DNA of 64,000 nt from Duganella aceris (GCF_011090165.1 NZ_JAADJT010000001.1:682001-746000), one strand, 5' to 3'. Shown: positions 53,180-63,217, numbered from the stretch's first letter. Numbers and translations: made by a program. The notes: generated from the sequence alone by a model not told the origin.

Positions 53180-54229
53180 ATGGAAGCCACTCCACCGGAC
53201 GCCGTCATGCACGCCGCGCAGCACGGCAACCCGTCCCACGAAGGCGGCGACGCGCTCGCCATGAGTTTCGCCACCACCTACGCCGGCGTGATGGCGTTCA
53301 TCGCGGTGGTGCACGAAGGCAGCTTCGCCAAGGCGGCCGAACGACTGGGCATCGGCCGTTCCGCCGTCAGCCGCAGCGTGCAAAAGCTGGAGACCCAGCT
53401 CGACACCCGGCTATTCCTGCGCACCACCCGCCACACCTCGCTGACCGCCGAAGGCGAAATGTTTTATCAAAATTGCCGCCCCGGCGTGCAGCGCATCGTC
53501 GAATCGGTGGAGGAGATGCGCGAGCTGCGCAGCGGCACGCCGCGCGGCCTGCTGCGCGTCAGCGCCACCGCCGGCTTCGGCCGCAAGGTGATCGCGCCGC
53601 TGCTGCGCGGCTTCCACGACGCCTATCCCGACATCAAGCTGGACCTGCTGCTGGACGACCACCCGACCGATTTCATCACCGACCGCATCGACGTCGCCTT
53701 CCGCAACGGCCGCATGGACGACAGCGAAGTGGTGGCCAAGCAGCTGATCCCGATGCAGATGATGGTCTGCGCCGCGCCGTCGTATGTGCGGACGCATGGC
53801 CAGCCGCGCACGGTGGCCGAGCTGGCGCAGCACCAGAGCATCAACTTCCGCCTGGCCTCGGGCAAGATCTTCGAATGGGAATTCAAGGTCGACGGCGTGA
53901 TGCAGAAACTGCGGCCGCAATCGAACCGCAGCTTCAACGACGCCGACCTGGTGTTGCAAGCGGTGCTGAACGGCGAAGGCCTGGCGCAGATGGCCGGCTA
54001 CCAGATCTGCGACCACCTGCGCGCCGGCCGGCTGGTGGCCTGCCTGCCGCAATACGCGCCGGACGATCGCGGCCACTACATCTGCTACCTGAACCGGCGC
54101 CACCTGCCGACGCGGATCCGGGTCTTCATCGACTACATGACCCAGCACATCCGCGCGCTCGACCTGCACTGCCTGACCACGTTCAACCTGCCGCCGGAAC
54201 CGGCGCTTGCCGCCGCACAGGCGGCATAG
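53180..54229 (+). CDS. LysR-family transcriptional regulator
   Basis: 349 residues. The winged helix begins near residue 30 (VMAFIAVVHEGSFAKAAERLGIGRSAVSRSVQKLETQLDTRLFLRTTRHTSLTAEG), followed by the periplasmic-binding-like effector domain. AAGGGA at 53163-53168 supports ATG 53180, giving an unusual 27-residue N-terminal extension; an alternative start is the Met near residue 28. The NmrA-like gene converges on it, so the regulated genes are not evident. Confidence 0.92.
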   Translation: MEATPPDAVMHAAQHGNPSHEGGDALAMSFATTYAGVMAFIAVVHEGSFAKAAERLGIGRSAVSRSVQKLETQLDTRLFLRTTRHTSLTAEGEMFYQNCRPGVQRIVESVEEMRELRSGTPRGLLRVSATAGFGRKVIAPLLRGFHDAYPDIKLDLLLDDHPTDFITDRIDVAFRNGRMDDSEVVAKQLIPMQMMVCAAPSYVRTHGQPRTVAELAQHQSINFRLASGKIFEWEFKVDGVMQKLRPQSNRSFNDADLVLQAVLNGEGLAQMAGYQICDHLRAGRLVACLPQYAPDDRGHYICYLNRRHLPTRIRVFIDYMTQHIRALDLHCLTTFNLPPEPALAAAQAA

Positions 54230-54262
54230 CGCGGCGCGGCGGGCGTCCGGCATTGCCGGGGG

Positions 54263-55027
54263 CTAGACGCCGGCGCGGCCGGCGGGCCGCTGCGCCAGCC
54301 AAGCGTCGAAGCCGGTGGCGCCGAGGCGCGCCGCCGGGCCGGCCACCAGCGCCGCGTCATCGAGCAGCGCGCCGAAGTAGCGCGCCTGCGGATCGGGCGC
54401 GACGCGGCGGGCGTCCCCGGTCGCGGCGAACAGGCGCGCGGCCAGGTCGCACAGCCGCGCCCGCTCCGGCCCGGCGATTTCAACGATGCCGTTGAGCGGC
54501 GCCGCCTGGGCGATCTCGGCCAGCGCGCGCGCCACGTCGTCGGCCGCCATCGGCTGCATCAGCGCCGGCGACAGACGCACGGTATCGCCATCGGTCCCCG
54601 CGTCGGCGATGCTGCCGAGGAATTCAAAGAATTGGGTGGCGTGGACGATGGTGTAGGGGATGTCGGACTCGTGCACCAGCTGCTCCTGCGCCAGCTTGGC
54701 GCGGAAGTACCCGTTGTCGGCCAGACGGTCGACGCCGACCACCGACAACACCACATGGTGCGCGACGCCGGCGTGCCGTTCCGCCGCGATCAAGTTGCGG
54801 CCGGCGGTCCGGAAGAAGTCCAGCGCGGCGCCATCCTCGAACGAGCGCGAATTGGACACGTCGACCACCACCCGCGCGCCGGCGAGCACCTCGGCCAGGC
54901 CGACGCCGGTGATGATATCGACACCCGAGGCGGGCGAGCCATCGAACACATCATGTCCGGCGGCGCGGAGGAGGGTGGAGAGCTTGGTGCCGATCAGGCC
55001 CGAGCCGCCGATGACGACTATTTTCAT
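54263..55027 (-). CDS. NmrA/atypical SDR-like NAD(P)-binding protein
   Basis: 254 residues from ATG 55027 (MKIVVIGGSGLIGTKLSTLLRAAGHDV). GGSGLIG is the Rossmann cofactor motif. HHVVLSVVGVDRLADNGYFRAKLAQEQLV carries the SDR-like Ser and YFxxK residues. Proteins of this type reduce quinones or sense cofactor state. Function here is unknown. It is followed (convergent) by the LysR gene. Confidence 0.88.
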   Translation of the reverse strand: MKIVVIGGSGLIGTKLSTLLRAAGHDVFDGSPASGVDIITGVGLAEVLAGARVVVDVSNSRSFEDGAALDFFRTAGRNLIAAERHAGVAHHVVLSVVGVDRLADNGYFRAKLAQEQLVHESDIPYTIVHATQFFEFLGSIADAGTDGDTVRLSPALMQPMAADDVARALAEIAQAAPLNGIVEIAGPERARLCDLAARLFAATGDARRVAPDPQARYFGALLDDAALVAGPAARLGATGFDAWLAQRPAGRAGV

Positions 55028-55138
55028 GCGATTTCCTTCTTGGTGATTAAAAAAAACAAACCAAGTGTAGAAGTACGCGGCAAGCGGCGGTAGATCCGCC
55101 GAGGTACGCACGGTGGTGCGCACCCGGCAACAATCGCG

Positions 55139-55396
55139 TCAGACGAAGTCGTGGTCGATATAGCACCAGCGCCAGCTCTCGCCGGGCTCCGCCGAAGCCA
55201 TCACGGCGTGGCCGGACTTCTGGAAATGCTTGGTGGCGTGCTGGCCGTCGGAGGCGTCGCAGCAGCCGACATGGCCGCAGTTCAGACAGCGGCGCAGATG
55301 CACCCACCGCATGCCCAGCCGCAAGCACTCCTCGCAGCCGGTGGCGGGGGTGGCGGCGACCAGGACCTGGTCGAGGTGTTGGCACATCTTGTTCAT
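55139..55396 (-). CDS. stand-alone UBP-type zinc-finger protein
   Basis: 85 residues, almost wholly a ZnF-UBP domain: CQHL near the start, GCEECLRLGMRWVHLRRCLNCGHVGCCD, then HATKHFQKSGHAVMAS and WCYIDHDFV. The cysteines and histidines match the usual three-zinc set, and the final aromatic/acidic residues form the pocket that binds a C-terminal Gly-Gly in eukaryotic relatives. The bacterial role is unknown. A GC hairpin (55085-55101) lies downstream. Confidence 0.9.
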   Translation of the reverse strand: MNKMCQHLDQVLVAATPATGCEECLRLGMRWVHLRRCLNCGHVGCCDASDGQHATKHFQKSGHAVMASAEPGESWRWCYIDHDFV

Positions 55397-55518
55397 GAGG
55401 TATCCTTCCGGTTGGCGGGCGCGAGGGCTCCAGCTTAGCGCAACTTGCGCGCGCGCCTCCGACCTCGTTGGCGAAAAACTGGTAGTCTGGCTGACGTTCG
55501 ACTACACAGGAGCAAGCG

Positions 55519-56496
<978 letters not shown>

Positions 56497-56498
56497 AC

Positions 56499-56588
56499 TC
56501 CGGGGTCAGAGCTAAAAACTGGACACGGGCTCAACAGTAGCGTGCGCTACTGTTGAGCCCGTGTCCAGTTTTTAGCTCTGACCCCGGA
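56499..56588. repeat. 90-bp near-perfect palindrome between convergent genes
   Basis: Perfect 44-base arms (56499-56542 and 56545-56588) around a 2-base centre. It fills the whole gap between the aldo/keto reductase stop (56494-56496) and the ddpX stop (56589-56591). The ends begin CCGGGGTCAGAG, sharing the GGGTCRGA core with 39851-39880 and 23988. Transcribed either way it would fold into a very strong hairpin, so it could act as a bidirectional terminator and as a REPIN-like mobile repeat. Confidence 0.93.
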
Positions 56589-57200
56589 TTATAGGACACG
56601 TGCGTAGTCGCGGCGCACTTGCAGCCGGTCGCCGCAGTCGAAGTGCCACCATTCGCTGTTGATGCCTTGCCAGCCGGCCTGCAACATCGCGTCGCGCAGC
56701 CAGCGGCGGTTGGCGAGGTGGGCTTCGCTCAGCTCGCCACGCGCCAGCAATTGCTGCTCCAGCGCCGGATGCGACCGCTCGCTCAGGTCGTCGAAGCCGG
56801 TGCCCATGTCGAGCTCGCGCCCTTCGGCGTCCAGCAGCGTCACGTCCAGCGCCATGCCGAACGAGTGGATCGAGCCGCGCGCCGGATCGGCGATGTAGCC
56901 CAGCAGCTCGGTGCCCTGCAGCGCTTGCCACAACTGCTCCTGCACCCGCTGCGGACGCAGCGCGTCCAGCACCAGCAGCTGGTACTCCGGCTTGCGCTCG
57001 GCCAGCCACGCCACCGCGCGCTCCAGCGCGGCCGCCGCGTCCTTGTGCAGCCAGTTGCAATCGAGCGGCGTGTACAGGTCGCGGCCGACGAAGTTGTCCG
57101 GCGTGGCGTAGCGCAGGTCGACCGCGATACCGGCGATGCCGTCCAGCCGCCGGAAATCCGGGTGGCCGGGGATCGCTTCGCAGGTCAGCGTGGCGTTCAT
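56589..57200 (-). CDS. ddpX: D-Ala-D-Ala dipeptidase (VanX/DdpX family)
   Basis: 203 residues. Zinc and catalytic motifs of the family are seen: SIHSFGMALDVTLLD (SxHxxGxAxD) near residues 110-124 and the ExxWH motif in NSEWWHFDC near 182-190; RPQRVQEQLW holds the conserved Arg. It hydrolyses D-Ala-D-Ala. No vancomycin-resistance genes are present; with an amidase and permease upstream a peptidoglycan-recycling role is more likely. The amidase gene ends one base before its ATG. Confidence 0.94.
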   Translation of the reverse strand: MNATLTCEAIPGHPDFRRLDGIAGIAVDLRYATPDNFVGRDLYTPLDCNWLHKDAAAALERAVAWLAERKPEYQLLVLDALRPQRVQEQLWQALQGTELLGYIADPARGSIHSFGMALDVTLLDAEGRELDMGTGFDDLSERSHPALEQQLLARGELSEAHLANRRWLRDAMLQAGWQGINSEWWHFDCGDRLQVRRDYARVL

Positions 57201-57201
57201 A

Positions 57202-58053
57202 TTATTGCGCCACCACCGGGGCGGTTGCCGGCGTAGCCGGCGGCGGCAACGTCGGCAGGGGGCTGGTCAGCACGTCGAGGATGGCGGCCGATTCCGCGTC
57301 CGGCGTGCCGTCGAACAGCGCTTGCCGGTACTTGGATTGGAACACCACCATCACGTTGCGGGTCGCCTGGTCCAGCTCGCCGTTCTGCGGCACGGCGTAG
57401 CCATGCTGCGCCAGCTTGCGCTGGAACCAGGCGATGTCCGGCAGCTGCTCCTGGTAGCCGGGGACGCGTGCGGCGACCCGGCTCGGCTCCGGCCAGCTGA
57501 TCAGCCCTTCGTCGGCCAGCCGCTTCCACGGGAACAGCGGTCCCGGATCCTGCTTGCGCTGCGGCGCGATGTCGTTGTGGCCGAGGATGTTGTCCGGCTT
57601 GATGTCGTGCCGCTTGACGATGTCCTTCAGCAGCACCACCAGCTGGTCGATCTGCGCCGGCTTGAACGGATACCAGACCCGTCCTTCCGGCGTGTCCTTG
57701 AAGCCGGGGTTGACGATCTCGATACCGATCGACGCCGAGTTCAGCTGGTTGTAGATCTTCCAGCTGCTCAGGCCGGCGTGGTTCGATTGCCGCGATTCGT
57801 CGACAAGCGTGTAGAAGAACGGCTGCTCCGTGTCCGTCAGCAGGTAGTGCGCGCTGACTTCGTCCTGGGTCAGGATCTTGATCGAACGCGGCAGGTCCGC
57901 CACCGTGTAGTGGATGATGACGAACTTGATCCGGTCGCTCTGGCTGCGCGAGACCAGGCTGTGGTCCAGCTTGGGCGTGGTCGGCGGCGCGGTGGCGCAA
58001 CCGGCCAGCACGGCGGTCATGGCGGACAGGGCAAGCAGCGGTACGATCTTCAT
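57202..58053 (-). CDS. AmiD-like lipoprotein N-acetylmuramoyl-L-alanine amidase
   Basis: 283 residues from ATG 58053. Lipoprotein signal with lipobox LAGC. Amidase_2 zinc fold: KFVIIHYTV, SASIGIEIVNPG, and GHNDIAPQRKQDPGPLFPWKRL with the zinc His/Asp set. A C-terminal peptidoglycan-binding helical domain (WFQRKLAQHGYAVPQNGELDQATRNVM) follows, then a Pro-rich tail. It cleaves the MurNAc-L-Ala bond, probably at the outer membrane. It lies 19 bp after the kinase gene. Confidence 0.93.
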   Translation of the reverse strand: MKIVPLLALSAMTAVLAGCATAPPTTPKLDHSLVSRSQSDRIKFVIIHYTVADLPRSIKILTQDEVSAHYLLTDTEQPFFYTLVDESRQSNHAGLSSWKIYNQLNSASIGIEIVNPGFKDTPEGRVWYPFKPAQIDQLVVLLKDIVKRHDIKPDNILGHNDIAPQRKQDPGPLFPWKRLADEGLISWPEPSRVAARVPGYQEQLPDIAWFQRKLAQHGYAVPQNGELDQATRNVMVVFQSKYRQALFDGTPDAESAAILDVLTSPLPTLPPPATPATAPVVAQ

Positions 58054-58072
58054 GGGCGGTCTCGGCAATGGA

Positions 58073-58972
58073 TCAAAGGGTAAAGTTTAGAGCAATCCGG
58101 GCTGCGGCGTGGTGCGCTTGTGTTTCCTTCTGTATCAGGGACAAGCCGGCCGGCAACGCCGCCCGCATGCTGTCGACGATCAGCGGGTGCAGCGTGGCGG
58201 CCCGTCCGCCCAGCGCGATCGGTCGCATGCCATGGCGGCCGACCAGCGCCAGCGCGATGCGCGCCAGTTCGCGGCCGGCCTGTTCCAGGATCCCGCGGGC
58301 CACCGGATCGGCGTCCGCGCTGGCGGCCACGGCCAGCGCCAGCCGCCCGATGGCGCCCCGGTCCTGGCCGTAGATGAACTGGCGCGACACCGCCCAGTCG
58401 CTGCCGCCGATCTGCGCGAACACCGCGCGCGCCATCGCCGATTCCAGCCACGCGCCCGGCCGCTCGTCCTCCAGCCGCCAGATGTGGCGCATCGCTTCGC
58501 GCGCGATCCAGAAGCCGCCGCCGCCGTCGTCCAGCGTGACGCCGCGTCCGCCGGCGCGGTGCAAGGCACCGTCCGCGTCGATGAAGGCGGCGATCGAGCC
58601 GGTGCCGGCGTAGACCAGGTAGCCGGCGCCGGGCGCGAAGCTGTCCAGATAGGCGATCTCCACATCGTTGCGCACGCTGATCGCGGACGGCGCGACCTGC
58701 AACAACTCGCCCAGCCACTGCGCCGCCTGCGTGCCGACGCCGTCGAAGCCGGTCAAGCCGGCGCAGACCCGCAGCGGCCGCCCCACGGCCAGCACCTGCG
58801 CCGCCAGCAGCGAGAACAGGCCACGCACCGCTTCGCGCCCGGCCGGGTTGCCCATCTGCGTGGCCGACATGCCTGCCACGAAGCCCTCGGCCACGATGGC
58901 GCCGGAGGCGTCGCCCAGCGCCCAGCGGGTTTGCGTGCCGCCGGCGTCGATGCCCAGCCCGAGTTCAGTCAT
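58073..58972 (-). CDS. BadF/BcrA-type sugar kinase (GlcNAc/glucosamine kinase-like)
   Basis: 299 residues, ASKHA fold: phosphate-1 motif GIDAGGTQTRWALGD, adenosine-side YAGTGSIAAF, and GGRGVTLDDGGGGFWIAREAMRH. Related proteins phosphorylate GlcNAc, glucosamine or MurNAc (MurK). Position between a GH10-like lipoprotein and an amidase fits amino-sugar salvage from the cell wall. Exact sugar cannot be read from sequence. Confidence 0.88.
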   Translation of the reverse strand: MTELGLGIDAGGTQTRWALGDASGAIVAEGFVAGMSATQMGNPAGREAVRGLFSLLAAQVLAVGRPLRVCAGLTGFDGVGTQAAQWLGELLQVAPSAISVRNDVEIAYLDSFAPGAGYLVYAGTGSIAAFIDADGALHRAGGRGVTLDDGGGGFWIAREAMRHIWRLEDERPGAWLESAMARAVFAQIGGSDWAVSRQFIYGQDRGAIGRLALAVAASADADPVARGILEQAGRELARIALALVGRHGMRPIALGGRAATLHPLIVDSMRAALPAGLSLIQKETQAHHAAARIALNFTL

Positions 58973-58974
58973 GC

Positions 58975-60648
58975 TCAGCTCCGGTAGACGTTGATCCGTT
59001 CGCTCTCATTGCCCAGCCGGTCGACCGCGCTGACCACCACCAGCTGCGCCGCGACACCGGCCGCGTCGTCGGCCAGCAGCAGCACCGGCCGCGACGCCGG
59101 CGCCAGCGCGAAGCGCCACTCGGCGCCGTAGCGCGACCAGATCGCATAGTGCGCCACCGGCTTGCCGGCGCCGGCCGCCAGCTTCAGCGACACGCCGTTG
59201 CTCTCGCGCCGCGCCGCCGCGCCCGGCGCCGAAGGCGCCTCCGCCCCCAGCCACGGACTGGCCGGCGCCAGCGCCGCCGTCTGGTAGGTCTGCGCGCGCA
59301 GCTGGTCGGTGATGCCCTTGCGGTTTTCCATCAGCGCGGCGATGCTGAAATGCAGGTGCCCGCGCACCCCGGCGCGGCTGCGCGTGACGCCGATCTGCTT
59401 GACGATCTCCTCCGGCGCGAAGGTCTTGATGGTGTTGTCGATGCGGCTGGTGTACAGCCCCGGCCAGACGTGGCGCGCGCGCGTGTTCTGCGCCAGCCAG
59501 TAGTCGAGCAGCACGTCGAACGCCTGCGGCGCCTGCGCCACCGGCCAGTACAGCTGCGGCGCCAGATAGTCGAGCCAGCCGTTGGCCAGCCACAGCTCGG
59601 CATCCGCGTACAGCTTGTCGTACTGGCTGAAGCCGACGATGCCGGCCGGGCGCCGGTCCGGGCGGCCGATGCCGAACGGGCTGATGCCGACCCGCACATG
59701 GCTCTTTTCCTTGCGGATGCCGAGATACATCGCTTCGATCAGCGCGTTGACGTTCTGGCGCCGCCAGTTCGGCCGGTCCAGCGTGCCGCCGCCCAGCAGA
59801 TAGCGCTGCCACGACGCCTGGTCCGGGAACTCCAGCTCCTGCCGCGCGCCGACGCCGCCGTCCAGCGCCACCCCTTCCGGCCCGGCCGCGTTCGGCGTGT
59901 CGATCGGATAGGGATAGAAATAATCGTCGATGTGCACGCCGTCGATGTCGTAGCGGCGCACCACGTCCAGGATCACCGCCAGCGTGTGCTGCGACGCGGC
60001 GGCCTCGCCCGGATCCATCCACAGGTAGCGGCCGTAGGGCTTGACCACGTCCGGATTGGTGCTGCCGATATTGTTGCGCGCCAGCGGCGACTTGGCGGTG
60101 GCGTGGCGCGCACGGTAGGGATTGAACCAGGCGTGCAACTCGAGCCCGCGCGCATGCGCCTGCTCGATCCAGAACTGCAGCGGATCCCAGGCCGGCGACG
60201 GCGCGCGGCCCTGCTGGCCGGTGAGGAACTCCGACCACGGCTCCAGCTCGGACGGATAGATCGCATCGGCGCTCGGCCGCACCTGCAGCACGATGGCGTT
60301 CAGGTTCAGCGATTTGGAGCGGTCGAGGATGGCCAGTGCTTCGGCCTGCTGCTTGGCGACGCTGAGGTTGCTGCGGCTCGGCCAGTCGATATTGGCGACG
60401 GTCGAGACCCAGGCGGCGCGGAATTCGCGCGGCGCCGGCGGCGGCATATTCGGATCGTAGGGCGCCGGGGCCGGCATCGGCGTCGGCGACGGCGCGCCGC
60501 CCGGCGCGGGTGGACGCGGCGATGCGCCGTCGCTCGGCGCGGGCGCGGGCGCCGGCGTGCTGGAGCACCCTTCAAGCAGCGCGGCGAAGCCTGCCGCCAC
60601 ACCGGCCGTCAAGGTCAGCCGCTTCTTCGAATTAAACACCAAAACCAT
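58975..60648 (-). CDS. GH10-like (YngK/DUF187-type) glycosyl hydrolase lipoprotein
   Basis: 557 residues. Lipoprotein-like signal ending LLEGCSS, then a Pro/Ala linker. Catalytic barrel from about residue 75: REFRAAWVSTVANIDWPSRS, LNAIVLQVRPSADAIYPSELEPWSEFLTG, HAWFNPYRARH, VHIDDYFYPYPI and RVGISPFGIGRPDR, features of the GHL10 family. The last 100 residues resemble a fibronectin-III-like domain. The start is uncertain, as GGGGA lies very close to the ATG. Likely acts on peptidoglycan glycans. Confidence 0.9.
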   Translation of the reverse strand: MVLVFNSKKRLTLTAGVAAGFAALLEGCSSTPAPAPAPSDGASPRPPAPGGAPSPTPMPAPAPYDPNMPPPAPREFRAAWVSTVANIDWPSRSNLSVAKQQAEALAILDRSKSLNLNAIVLQVRPSADAIYPSELEPWSEFLTGQQGRAPSPAWDPLQFWIEQAHARGLELHAWFNPYRARHATAKSPLARNNIGSTNPDVVKPYGRYLWMDPGEAAASQHTLAVILDVVRRYDIDGVHIDDYFYPYPIDTPNAAGPEGVALDGGVGARQELEFPDQASWQRYLLGGGTLDRPNWRRQNVNALIEAMYLGIRKEKSHVRVGISPFGIGRPDRRPAGIVGFSQYDKLYADAELWLANGWLDYLAPQLYWPVAQAPQAFDVLLDYWLAQNTRARHVWPGLYTSRIDNTIKTFAPEEIVKQIGVTRSRAGVRGHLHFSIAALMENRKGITDQLRAQTYQTAALAPASPWLGAEAPSAPGAAARRESNGVSLKLAAGAGKPVAHYAIWSRYGAEWRFALAPASRPVLLLADDAAGVAAQLVVVSAVDRLGNESERINVYRS

Positions 60649-60690
60649 TCCCCGATTCAGTTAAGCACCGTATTGTAATGCGGCCGCCGG

Positions 60691-61956
60691 CTATTCCTTG
60701 CCGAACGCGTCCGGGATGCGTACCAGACCGGCCATCACAAACGCGGGCAAGGTCGAAATACAGGCCCAGATGAAGAAATATTGATAACCCAATTGCTGCT
60801 GGATCCAGCCGCTGACCATGCCCGGCAACATCATGCCGAGGGCCATGAAACCGGTGCAGATGGCATAATGCGCGGTCTTGTGCTCGCCGTCGGCGACCAG
60901 GATCATGTATAGCATGAAGGCGGCGAAGCCGAAACCGTAGCCGAACTGCTCGACCGCCAGGCAGGCCGAGATCAGCACGGTGCTGGTCGGCAGCGCGCTG
61001 GCCAGGTAGACGAACACCAGATCCGGCACGTGCATGACGAACACCATCGGCCACAGCGCGCGCTTCAGGCCGAAGCGCGAAATCGCCACGCCGCCGGCCA
61101 GCCCGCCCAGCACCAGCGCGCACACGCCGATGGTGCCGTAGACCAGGCCGAATTCCGAGGTGGTCAGGCCGAGCCCGCCCTTCGCGCGCGGATCGAGCAG
61201 GAACGGCGCCGCCATCTTCAGCAGCTGCGCCTCGCCGAGGCGGTACAGCAGCAAAAAGCCGAGCGTAGCCTTGATGCCTGGTTTCTGGAAGAAGCTGCGG
61301 AAGGTGGCGATGAAATCGTCCCAGGGCGCGCCATGGGCGACGCGCCGGTCCGAATCCGGACGCGGCAGCACGAACTGGTGATACCCGCACAGCAGCAGGA
61401 ACAACGCCGACATCAGCGCGAATACCATCGACCAGGCCCAGGCCGGATCGCCGCTGGAGACGATCAGCTGGCCGGCCAGATACACCAACCCGCCTTGACC
61501 CGCGATCATCGCCAATTTATAGAAGGCGCTGCGCACGCCGACGAAGGCGGCCTGCTGGCGTTGCGTCGGCAGGCCCAGCATGTAGTAGCCGTCGGAAGCG
61601 ATATCGTGCGTGGCCGAGCTGAACGCCATCAGCCACAGCACGGCCAGGCTCATGGCGAAGAATTGCGGCAGGTGTAGCGTGAACGCGACCGCCGCCAGCG
61701 AGGCCCCGGTCAGCAATTGCAGCAACACGATCCAGCGCCGCTTGGTGCCGATCAGCTCGACGATGGGCGACCACAGCGGCTTGATCACCCACGGCAGGTA
61801 CAGCCACGCCGTATAAAACGCCAGGTCGGCGTTGGAAATGCCGAGGTTCTTGTACATCACCGTCGACAACATCATCACCGCGACATACGGCACGGCTTGA
61901 CTGAAGGAAATACTGGGCACCCAGGCCCAAGGACTACGATGTTGCGCTGACTCCAT
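60691..61956 (-). CDS. AmpG-like MFS permease
   Basis: 421 residues with about 12 membrane segments. AmpG-type features: LYLPWVIKPLWSPIVELIGTKRRW after the second helix and SSATHDIASDGYYML in the fourth to fifth region. AmpG imports anhydro-muropeptides, and the genes that follow process such compounds. ATG 61956 (MESAQHRS) with AAAGGA is preferred to an ATG at 61968. The start lies 23 bp inside the upstream flavoprotein gene, so the two operons are joined. The cargo is inferred. Confidence 0.85.
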   Translation of the reverse strand: MESAQHRSPWAWVPSISFSQAVPYVAVMMLSTVMYKNLGISNADLAFYTAWLYLPWVIKPLWSPIVELIGTKRRWIVLLQLLTGASLAAVAFTLHLPQFFAMSLAVLWLMAFSSATHDIASDGYYMLGLPTQRQQAAFVGVRSAFYKLAMIAGQGGLVYLAGQLIVSSGDPAWAWSMVFALMSALFLLLCGYHQFVLPRPDSDRRVAHGAPWDDFIATFRSFFQKPGIKATLGFLLLYRLGEAQLLKMAAPFLLDPRAKGGLGLTTSEFGLVYGTIGVCALVLGGLAGGVAISRFGLKRALWPMVFVMHVPDLVFVYLASALPTSTVLISACLAVEQFGYGFGFAAFMLYMILVADGEHKTAHYAICTGFMALGMMLPGMVSGWIQQQLGYQYFFIWACISTLPAFVMAGLVRIPDAFGKE

Positions 61957-63217
61957 ACTTCCTTTCATTGACCGCAGCCACCTGCGCGATGCGCTCGGCC
62001 AGATGGGCCGCGTCGCGGGCGATGCCGGAGAAACGCCCCGAGCCCCAGGTATATTGCCACGGCAAGCCCAGGAAATACAGGCCCGGCTGTGCGGTGATGC
62101 CCCGATCGTGGTGCGGATAGCCGCGCTGGTCGAAAATTGGCGCATCGACCCAGCTGAAGTCGGTGCGGAAACCGATGCACCATACCACCGCCGCGATCTT
62201 GCCGTCGCCCATATCGAGCGTGGCCGGCGCATCGGCCGCCGGCTGCCATAAGGGCGTGTACGGCGCCTGCGGCGGCGCGTCGATGCCATGGGTCTCGATG
62301 TGGCGGTCGATGCTGTCGTTGATCTTGCGGTAGACCGCGTCGGCGCCATCGAGATTGGCGCGCAGGTCGGCGCCGAAATGCGCCACGCCGTCGCGCAGGC
62401 CCTCGTAGCGGCCGTACAGTTGCATGCCCTCCAGCGCGAACTTGCGCAGGTCGATATCGCGGCCGCCGTCGCGGCCCGTCACGTAGTGGTTGGTCTTGTC
62501 GCGCACGCCCGCGCCCAGCGGATGCTTGTCCACCGGCAGATCGTAATACGCCATCTCGTCGAGCCACTTGACCACATCCTTGCCGCGATAACGGCGCGCC
62601 ACGCGCGGCGCGTCGCCGACGCACAGGTGCACGCGGCGTCCGGCCAGATGCAGGTCCTCGGCGATCTGGCAGCCCGATTGGCCGGTGCCCACCACCAGCA
62701 CCTCGCCCGGCGGCAGCTGCGCCGGATTCAGATAGTCGGACGAATGCAGTTGCAACACGCCGGCCGGCAGCTGCGCCGCGTCCGAAGGCAGGATCGGCGT
62801 GTGGTAGCCGCCCACCGCGATCACCACCTGCCCCGCATGGAACACGCCGGCGCTGCTGGCGATCTGGTAGCCGCCGTCCGCATCGCGCGTCACACCGGTG
62901 ACGGCCACGCCCTCCAGCGCGGGCGGGCCGAACGAGGCGATGTAGCCGTCGATATAAGCGACGATGTCGTCCTTGACCATGAAGCCTTCCGGATCGTCGC
63001 CCTGGTATGGGTAGCCCGGTAGCGTGCATTGCCAGTTCGGCGTGACCAGGCAGAAGCTGTCCCAACGCTCGCTGCGCCAAGCGTGGCCGAGCAGGTTCTT
63101 TTCCAGGATCAGGTGCGACAGGCCCTGCTGCTTGAGCAGATAGCTGATCGACAGGCCGGCCTGGCCGCCGCCGATGATCAGGACGTCGTAGTGGTTGTTT
63201 TGCGGTTCGCGTGGCAT
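61934..63217 (-). CDS. MSMEG_0569-like flavin-dependent oxidoreductase
   Basis: 427 residues. FAD motif IIGGGQAGLSISYLLKQQG at the N-terminus, NADP motif VVGTGQSGCQIAEDL in the middle, and WQCTLPGYPYQGDDPEGFM, WCIGFRTDFSWVDAPIFD and LYFLGLPWQYTWGSGRFSG near the C-terminus. This pattern is that of the flavoprotein of the Nit1C nitrilase cluster (MSMEG_0569 family). Neighbours upstream belong to the same cluster, which supports the call. Substrate is not known to me. Confidence 0.87.
   Translation of the reverse strand: MPREPQNNHYDVLIIGGGQAGLSISYLLKQQGLSHLILEKNLLGHAWRSERWDSFCLVTPNWQCTLPGYPYQGDDPEGFMVKDDIVAYIDGYIASFGPPALEGVAVTGVTRDADGGYQIASSAGVFHAGQVVIAVGGYHTPILPSDAAQLPAGVLQLHSSDYLNPAQLPPGEVLVVGTGQSGCQIAEDLHLAGRRVHLCVGDAPRVARRYRGKDVVKWLDEMAYYDLPVDKHPLGAGVRDKTNHYVTGRDGGRDIDLRKFALEGMQLYGRYEGLRDGVAHFGADLRANLDGADAVYRKINDSIDRHIETHGIDAPPQAPYTPLWQPAADAPATLDMGDGKIAAVVWCIGFRTDFSWVDAPIFDQRGYPHHDRGITAQPGLYFLGLPWQYTWGSGRFSGIARDAAHLAERIAQVAAVNERKYGVSATS

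Noticed and set aside
56589..57200. ddpX as part of a vancomycin-resistance set
   Set aside because: No VanH, ligase or VanRS-like genes are present; Gram-negative context and neighbours point to recycling.
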